From positions 205,319 to 215,626 of the forward strand of contig NZ_MOMC01000017.1 of assembly GCF_001983105.1 (NCBI RefSeq): a stretch of 10,308 bases of DNA, given 5' to 3'. Origin of the DNA: Pseudofrankia asymbiotica. Its GTDB lineage: Bacteria; Actinomycetota; Actinomycetes; Frankiales; Frankiaceae. Below, piece by piece: positions 6,401 to 10,308 of this stretch; positions within the stretch are counted from its first letter, which is position 1, and the number at the start of each line of letters is the position of its first letter. Position numbers and translations under genes: made by a program. The notes under the pieces were generated by a model. That model did not search any database. It saw nothing but the letters and a program-made list of their open reading frames with translations, and was not told the origin of the DNA.

Positions 6401-8527
6401 CCGGCCAAGCTCGGCGGGGCGGCCGGGGGAGTCGCCGTGCCAGAAGGGCAGCCGGCCCGGCCGCCCCGGCGCCGGGGTGACCAGCACCCGGTCCGGGGTG
6501 ATCTCCTCGACCCGCCAGCTCGACGACCCGAGCAGCACCACGTCGCCGACGCGGGACTCGTAGACCATCTCCTCATCGAGCTCGCCGACCCGGCTGGCCT
6601 TCTCGCCGACGAGGAACACGCCGAACAGGCCACGATCGGGGATCGTGCCGCCGCTGGTGACCGCGAGCCGCTGCGCACCCGGCCGGCCCGTCACCGTGCC
6701 CGCCTCCCGGTCCCAGACGATCCGTGGGCGCAGCTCGGCGAACGCGTCCGACGGGTACCGGCCGGCCAGCATGTCCAGTACCGCCTCGAACGCGGACGCC
6801 GGCAGGGTCGCGAACGGCGCCGCGCGCCGGACCAGCGCTCCCAGCTCGTCGACCGGCCAGGTGTCGACCGCCGTCATCGCGACCACCTGCTGGGCGAGGA
6901 CGTCGAGCGGGTTGCGCGGGTAGTGAGCCTCCTCGATCTGCCCGTCACGCATCCGCTCCGCTACCACCGCGCACTCCAGGAGGTCGCCACGGTGGCTGGG
7001 CAGCACCACCCCGCGGCTGGCGGCGCCGACCTGGTGGCCGGCGCGGCCGACCCGCTGCATCCCGGAGGCGACGCTCGGCGGCGAGGAGATCTGGACGACC
7101 AGGTCGACGGCACCCATGTCGATGCCGAGCTCCAGGCTGGAGGTCGCGACCACGGCGGGCAGCCGGCCGGCCTTGAGGTCCTCCTCGATCAGCAGCCGCT
7201 GCTCCCGGCTCACGCTGCCGTGGTGCGCCCGGGCCACCTCGGCGAACGGGAGCGGATGGGCGGAACCCGCCTGGCCCATCACCTCGGCGGGCGTGCCCAT
7301 CGCGTCGGACGCGGCCAGGACCGGACCGTCGAGATCGTCCAGGTCGATCATTCCTGAGCCGCGCTCCACGCCCGCCGTCTCGGCCGCCAGCAGCCGCTGC
7401 GCGTGCAGCTCGTTCAGCTTGGCGCACAGCCGTTCCGCCACCCGCCGCGAATTGGCGAAGACGATCGTCGACGTGTGCGTCTCGATCAGGTCGAGCACCT
7501 TCGCCTCGACGGCCGGCCAGATCGACGGCCGGCTCGGCACGGCCGCGGGCGGCCCGCCGCCCAGGGTGTCCAGGCCGGGAAGCCCGGCGAGCGCCGCTGG
7601 GCCGTCGGGGCTGGCCAGGCCGTCGAGTCCGGCGGGCGCGCCAGGGTCGGCCATGTCCTGGACGGGCACCACGACGTCGACTCGCAGTGTCTTCTCGGTC
7701 GGCGGGCGGACCACCGTCACCGGGTGGGCGCCGCCGAGGAACCGGGCGACCTCCTCGACCGGGCGCACCGTCGCCGACAGGCCGATCCGGCGCGCGGGAG
7801 TCTCCAGCAGGGCGTCCAGGCGTTCGAGGCTGAGCGCCAGGTGGGCGCCGCGTTTCGTGCTCGCGACGGCGTGCACCTCGTCCACGATCACCGTCTCCAC
7901 GCCGCGCAGCGACTCGCGCGCCTGGCTGGTCAGGATCAGGAACAGCGACTCCGGCGTGGTGATCAGAATGTCGGGCGGGGTGCGGCCGAACGCGCGCCGC
8001 TCGGTGGCCGAGGTGTCGCCGGTGCGCATCGCGACCGTCACCTCGGGCACGGTCAGACCGAGCCGGGTCGCGGCGGCCTGGATGCCGGCCAGCGGAGCCC
8101 GCAGGTTGCGAGCCACGTCGACCGCGAGCGCCTTGAGCGGGCTGACGTAGAGGACCCGGCAGCGGCGGGTGGGGTCCGGCGGCGAAGCCGACGGCGGGGA
8201 TGTGGTCGGCGGCGAAGCCGACGGCGGGGATGTGGTCGAGGGCTGGGGCGCGGTCGGCGGCGAAGCCGGCGGCGGATGCGCGGCCGACGGTGCGGCGGGC
8301 CTCGACCGCGTGGCGGCCGACGGGCCGGTGCGCACCAGTTCGTCCAGCGACCACAGGAACGCGGCGAGCGTCTTGCCCGAGCCGGTCGGCGCCACCACCA
8401 ACGCGCTGCCACCCGTCCGGACCGCCGCCCACGCTCCGGCCTGGGCCGGCGTCGGCGCCGGGAAGGCGGCGGCGAACCAGGCCCTGGTCGGCGCCGAGAA
8501 CGCGGCGAGGGGGTCGGAGGAGGGCAT
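3416..8527 (-). CDS. lhr: Lhr-family ATP-dependent DNA helicase, large actinobacterial form
   Basis: A 1703-residue superfamily 2 helicase of the Lhr (large helicase-related) family, a 3'-to-5' single-strand DNA translocase linked to DNA repair. Motifs, all intact: Q-motif-like PTPAQAGAW (26-33), Walker A APTGSGKT (46-53), DEVH box in VIVDEVHAV (213-221), SAT (251-253), motif IV TIVFANSRRVAERL (354-367), motif V ATSSLELGIDMG (461-472) and motif VI QRVGRAGHQ (491-499). Next come the Lhr winged-helix and barrel regions, then the long C-terminal domain with winged-helix-like segments near residue 1100 (THGPFDAEELATRFGL) and the family block GYFVEGLGAAQFAMPG (1499-1514). In mycobacteria this C-terminal part forms tetramers and resembles AlkZ-type glycosylases. 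A Gly/Pro linker (1527-1576) leads to a final 127-residue module. Typical Lhr proteins have about 1500-1540 residues; the excess lies in linkers at about 66-121, 292-335, 384-424 and 1527-1576. The ATG at 8527 matches the usual Lhr N-terminus, and an in-frame TAG at 8549-8551 excludes a longer product. Confidence 0.96.
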   Translation of the reverse strand: MPSSDPLAAFSAPTRAWFAAAFPAPTPAQAGAWAAVRTGGSALVVAPTGSGKTLAAFLWSLDELVRTGPSAATRSRPAAPSAAHPPPASPPTAPQPSTTSPPSASPPTTSPPSASPPDPTRRCRVLYVSPLKALAVDVARNLRAPLAGIQAAATRLGLTVPEVTVAMRTGDTSATERRAFGRTPPDILITTPESLFLILTSQARESLRGVETVIVDEVHAVASTKRGAHLALSLERLDALLETPARRIGLSATVRPVEEVARFLGGAHPVTVVRPPTEKTLRVDVVVPVQDMADPGAPAGLDGLASPDGPAALAGLPGLDTLGGGPPAAVPSRPSIWPAVEAKVLDLIETHTSTIVFANSRRVAERLCAKLNELHAQRLLAAETAGVERGSGMIDLDDLDGPVLAASDAMGTPAEVMGQAGSAHPLPFAEVARAHHGSVSREQRLLIEEDLKAGRLPAVVATSSLELGIDMGAVDLVVQISSPPSVASGMQRVGRAGHQVGAASRGVVLPSHRGDLLECAVVAERMRDGQIEEAHYPRNPLDVLAQQVVAMTAVDTWPVDELGALVRRAAPFATLPASAFEAVLDMLAGRYPSDAFAELRPRIVWDREAGTVTGRPGAQRLAVTSGGTIPDRGLFGVFLVGEKASRVGELDEEMVYESRVGDVVLLGSSSWRVEEITPDRVLVTPAPGRPGRLPFWHGDSPGRPAELGRALGGFLRELTKKTPDEADARLRAAGLDEWAAGNLLTYLDEQRAATGRLSDDRTLVVERFRDELGDWRLAVHSPFGARVNAPWALAIGARLRERYGVEVQIMHTDDGIVARVPDADAPPTAADAVFDPEEIAAVVRAEVGGSALFASRFRECAGRALLLPRRSPGRRTPLWQQRQRSAALLSVAAEFESFPVVLETMRECLQDVFDVPGLVALMRDVDARRLRVVEVETLAPSPFARSLLFGYVATFIYDGDAPLAERRAQVLSLDSRMLAELLGEADLRELIAPEALAAVEAELARLAPERQARDLEGAADLLRVLGDLTTPEALARGATEEWLEALATAGRALRVRIAGEERWAAVEDAGRLRDALGVPLPMGVPAAFTEPVRDPLGDLVSRYARTHGPFDAEELATRFGLGVSVAVAALERLVGVGRLVRGELRPGRPGEQWCDAEVLRRLRRRSLAALRREVEAAPPRALAAFLPAWQAVTSGRSRGVDGVARAIEQLQGALIPASAWEQLVLPARVSDYSPAMLDELCASGEVLWAGAGGLPGDDGWLTLVLADAAPLLLPPLAPDLTTTGAGAMVAGAGEAEPRAEPRADEPAHGEVVDLGGVAGGAASPLHRAVLDALADDQALFFRTLSDRVGSLDDTALANVIWDLAWAGLITNDTLAPLRARLTGGSATAHRSAPRPRRTSFRFASGHHPPGAAGLGRGAGPGRPPAPRRSGPPMVAGRWSLLPTRDTDPTRRAHALAETLLDRHGIVTRGAATAEHAPGGFAAVYRVLSAFEDAGRARRGYFVEGLGAAQFAMPGAVDRLRAIAGEQRAAAEEPDWATEPAGPAGPRGQAGFGGAAGNVDAFGRFPGAGGTRAGTDRRAVVLAATDPANPYGAALPWPSRPEGAGGDGPGHRPGRKAGALVVLVDGDLLLYVERGGKTLLSWPDPARALQPAVDALALAVRDGWLGRLAVERADGQAVTGSALGEALLRAGFHPTPRGGLRLRG
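4621..4644 (-). repeat. 12-bp tandem duplication within lhr
   Basis: Two exact adjacent copies of CCCTGGGCTCCG (plus-strand reading) sit in a Gly/Ala/Glu/Arg/Pro-rich linker of the Lhr C-terminal region, giving the peptide repeat AEPR-AEPR within GEAEPRAEPRADEPAH. The length is a multiple of three, so the frame is kept. It looks like replication slippage in a disordered linker and has no sign of function of its own. Confidence 0.7.
8177..8238 (-). repeat. 30-bp tandem repeat in the lhr Pro/Ser linker
   Basis: A 30-bp unit occurs twice in exact tandem (the match runs 32 bases, 8177-8208 against 8207-8238). A 16-base part of it, GTCGGCGGCGAAGCCG, recurs once more at 8253-8268. In Lhr each unit encodes the ten residues TTSPPSASPP, residues 98-117, inside a longer Pro/Ser/Ala/Thr linker between helicase motif I and the next conserved segment (RVLYVSPLKAL). 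The period is a multiple of three, so copy-number change would not break the frame. Slippage is the likely origin. Confidence 0.9.
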
Positions 8528-8540
8528 GCTGGCCAGTCTG

Positions 8541-8546
8541 CCTCCC
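8541..8546 (-). promoter_or_regulatory. Probable ribosome binding site of lhr
   Basis: Read on the minus strand this is GGGAGG, thirteen bases before the lhr ATG. The spacing is longer than ideal. Within the open stretch between the ATG and the in-frame TAG at 8549-8551 only a CTG (8534-8536) could serve as another start, so the ATG at 8527 remains the best choice. Confidence 0.45.
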
Positions 8547-8630
8547 GCCTACGACATAACGCTCCGCCTTGACTCGGGAATGCTCCGCCCGACCCGGCTT
8601 CTCGTAACACCAGTGGTCGAGCTCCGCGTG

Positions 8631-8644
8631 CGGCTGGCCAGCCG
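8631..8644. promoter_or_regulatory. Perfect 14-bp palindrome upstream of lhr
   Basis: CGGCTGGCCAGCCG is its own reverse complement and lies in the 164-bp gap between the HNH gene and lhr, about 104 bp before the lhr start. Its core GCTGGCCAG occurs again at 8528-8536, directly against the lhr start codon. A dimeric regulator could bind it, or it could fold in the transcript leaving the HNH gene. The rest of the gap shows no convincing -10/-35 pair on the minus strand and no LexA-type box that I could recognise. Confidence 0.35.
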
Positions 8645-8691
8645 GACTTTGACCCGCGCCGGATCATGCCGCTGGAGGGATCGCACCGGTT

Positions 8692-10284
8692 CTAGGCAGC
8701 CGGGCTGCCAGCGGATGGTCGACGATGTTGCATGAGGACGAGGAGCGAGTCATCCCAGCTGAGACGTCCGCCGTCATGAGTCCGTATCGCGTCGGCGTCG
8801 ACGTCCCGCGTCACCGCGGCGAGGTGGGCGGCCGGCTGAGGGCCGGCGTTCAGGCGCGGCGCCGGGATCACCACGAAGCCGTCGGCGAGCGTCGCGACGA
8901 TTTTCCCGTCACCACGGCGGCTCAGAGCGATGCCCTCGTCGTGGACCAGCTGGTGGTGGCTGCCGCACACCAGCGTCAGGTTCTCCAGATCCGTGGCACC
9001 CTCGTCGGCCAGCCACTCCAGCAGATGATGTACCTGAAGCCAGCGGGTGTGGGTGCAGCCCGGGTACTGGCAGGTGCCCTGGTCACGGGCGTGGACAGCC
9101 TCCCGCAGCCGCCGGTTCGGCACCCGGCGTCGTCGTCCGAGCGCGAGCGGGTTCCCGGCCGTGTCCCGGACCAGCGTTCGCACCAGGCCGTCGCAGCCCA
9201 GCCGACGCAGCGCAGCCCGGGGTAGGCCAATTCCGGGCTCGGCGTCGCAACGCAGCAGGCCGCGGACGAGCCTGCTCACCGGGTCGGGATCGGTTGCCGC
9301 CGCCACCGCATCCGCGGGCATTTCCGGCCTGCCGCCGCCATCCCCGGCCGCCTCACGGGCGGGGCCGCGGGCATCGACGGCGCGCTGACCGGTGCTCAGC
9401 AGCGTCTCGGCGTCGACGTGCACGGTGACCGTGTGGGACGGACTCATCAGGTCCGGGACGGGCCGGTGGAGGAAGCCGTCAGCCAGCGCCACCAGCGCGT
9501 CGGCGTCGGCTCTCCGGTCGCGCGGTGCGTTGACGATCTCCCCGTCCGCCGGCGACGCCTCGGCTTCTCCGCCGGTCCGGGCTGGGCTGGAGTCGTCGAG
9601 AGTGGCCCGGGCGGCGTCGATCGCGGTGGCCAGCCGGACGCCCTCCTCCGCGGTGAGCACAGCCTGTAGGCGGAACAGCCCGTCCGCGCGGGTGTCCCAG
9701 GTGACCTTCCGGGCCGCCCGCTGCCTGGCCGGGTCCGCGGTCAGTTGGTGGTAGCGCGACGCGAGCCGCTCCAGCTGCCCCGCGGTGCAGTGCAGCGCGT
9801 GCGACAGCCAGGTCTGCTCCGTAGCGGCCTCGGCCACCCGCGCCACAGCCCGCACCTTGGAGTAGGACAGCCGTCCCTCGGCGAACGCCGCCCGTACCGC
9901 GGGCAGCTCCTCCAGGGCATGGGCGACGGCCAGGTGTTCCTGCGCCGTCCGGATTCCCAGTCCACACCGCCACGACAGCCACTGCGCGCAGGTCGCCATA
10001 CCCAGCCCCGACCACCCTCGCCGGCGGTCGAACGCGGCCAGCATGACCAGCAGCTGGCAGGTCGCCGCGGCGATCCGCCCCGCCCAGGCGCAGATGGCGC
10101 TTTCCAGCTCCGTCAGCGGGACCGTCTCGACCTCGGCCACCACGGAGGTAGGCGTGCCTGTACCGGGCGAGGGGGAGCCGAGCGAGCCGGTGTCGATCTT
10201 CAAGTTGTTCATGGGCACCGCCGGGACAGGGGAGGCGGACCCCGCGCCCGCCGCTGTCGCCATGGTCTCGCTGGGGTACGACAC
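8692..10284 (-). CDS. DUF222 domain protein with C-terminal HNH endonuclease motif (13E12-type)
   Basis: A 530-residue protein of the actinobacterial DUF222/HNH family, related to the 13E12 repeat proteins of Mycobacterium tuberculosis; such genes are often present in several copies and their biological role is unsettled. Residues 1-55 are a disordered Ser/Pro/Thr head. DUF222 covers about 58-300, with typical segments such as WLSWRCGLGIRTAQEHLAVA, GRLSYSKVRAVARVA and WDTRADGLFRLQAVL. A variable Ala/Gly linker (300-335) follows. The HNH nuclease lies at about 399-450: a Cys pair in CQYPGC (405, 410), the histidine pair LQVHHLLEW (419-420), the central Asn of DLENLTLVC (435) and its Cys440, then SHHQLVH (443-448). 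All metal and catalytic positions expected for this family are present, so the nuclease should be active. The start is uncertain: GTG at 10284 gives the longest form, and ATG at 10263 or 10212 are alternatives; none has a strong Shine-Dalgarno match. The gene ends 164 bp before lhr, on the same strand. Confidence 0.9.
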   Translation of the reverse strand: MSYPSETMATAAGAGSASPVPAVPMNNLKIDTGSLGSPSPGTGTPTSVVAEVETVPLTELESAICAWAGRIAAATCQLLVMLAAFDRRRGWSGLGMATCAQWLSWRCGLGIRTAQEHLAVAHALEELPAVRAAFAEGRLSYSKVRAVARVAEAATEQTWLSHALHCTAGQLERLASRYHQLTADPARQRAARKVTWDTRADGLFRLQAVLTAEEGVRLATAIDAARATLDDSSPARTGGEAEASPADGEIVNAPRDRRADADALVALADGFLHRPVPDLMSPSHTVTVHVDAETLLSTGQRAVDARGPAREAAGDGGGRPEMPADAVAAATDPDPVSRLVRGLLRCDAEPGIGLPRAALRRLGCDGLVRTLVRDTAGNPLALGRRRRVPNRRLREAVHARDQGTCQYPGCTHTRWLQVHHLLEWLADEGATDLENLTLVCGSHHQLVHDEGIALSRRGDGKIVATLADGFVVIPAPRLNAGPQPAAHLAAVTRDVDADAIRTHDGGRLSWDDSLLVLMQHRRPSAGSPAA

Positions 10285-10308
10285 TTTCGCAGGTCAGCCT
10301 GGGTGGGC

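Noticed and set aside
6188..8572. Long plus-strand open frames (389 codons each) opposite lhr
   Set aside because: They lie wholly antisense to a gene with intact helicase motifs, and their translations are rich in Arg, Gly and His with no domain pattern. Open antisense frames of this length are expected at such high GC.
8569..8574. TTGACT on the plus strand as a -35 box
   Set aside because: No fitting -10 hexamer lies about 17 bases downstream, and no plus-strand gene follows it, since the HNH gene runs the other way.
8528..8691. LexA/SOS or PafBC-type DNA-damage box before lhr
   Set aside because: I looked for a TCGAAC-N4-GTTCGA-like site and for a TTGTCRGTG-like element on the minus strand and saw no acceptable match.
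8692..10284. HNH gene as part of an intron, transposon or restriction system
   Set aside because: No terminal inverted repeats, reverse transcriptase, transposase or methylase gene is visible in the window. DUF222 fusion is the ordinary chromosomal actinobacterial form.

Overview
The window is very GC-rich with strongly G/C-biased third codon positions, and every recognisable gene has its closest family pattern in Actinomycetota (a PspA-PspM pair, a long actinobacterial Lhr helicase, a DUF222/HNH protein of the 13E12 type). The overall style fits Frankia or a close relative, but the genus is an inference and cannot be fixed from the sequence alone. No tRNA, rRNA, CRISPR array or insertion sequence is visible.

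Layout. Bases 1-1782, plus strand: the 3' part of a PspA/IM30 gene (phage-shock, membrane stress) followed 37 bp later by a PspM-like membrane protein with a proline-rich N-terminus. Bases 1779-3356, minus strand: an MFS drug-type transporter whose stop codon overlaps the pspM stop codon head-on. Bases 3416-8527, minus strand: one very large gene for an Lhr-type superfamily 2 DNA helicase of 1703 residues, with all helicase motifs intact plus several low-complexity linkers, one of them a duplicated 30-bp repeat. Bases 8528-8691: a short gap with a perfect 14-bp palindrome. Bases 8692-10284, minus strand: a DUF222 protein with a complete C-terminal HNH nuclease motif. The window is almost fully coding; no gene-free stretch exceeds 300 bases.

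How the parts relate. The two psp genes form one membrane-stress operon read left to right and cut by the left edge. The three minus-strand genes (HNH protein, lhr, MFS) are co-directional; lhr and the MFS gene are 59 bp apart and may share a transcript, whereas the HNH protein and lhr are separated by 164 bp and may be independent. Lhr and the HNH protein are both DNA-acting, but nothing in the sequence proves they work together. I found no convincing novel multi-gene system; the most distinctive items are the elaborated Lhr, the shared convergent stop codons, and the aromatic turn and proline-rich head of the PspM-like protein.
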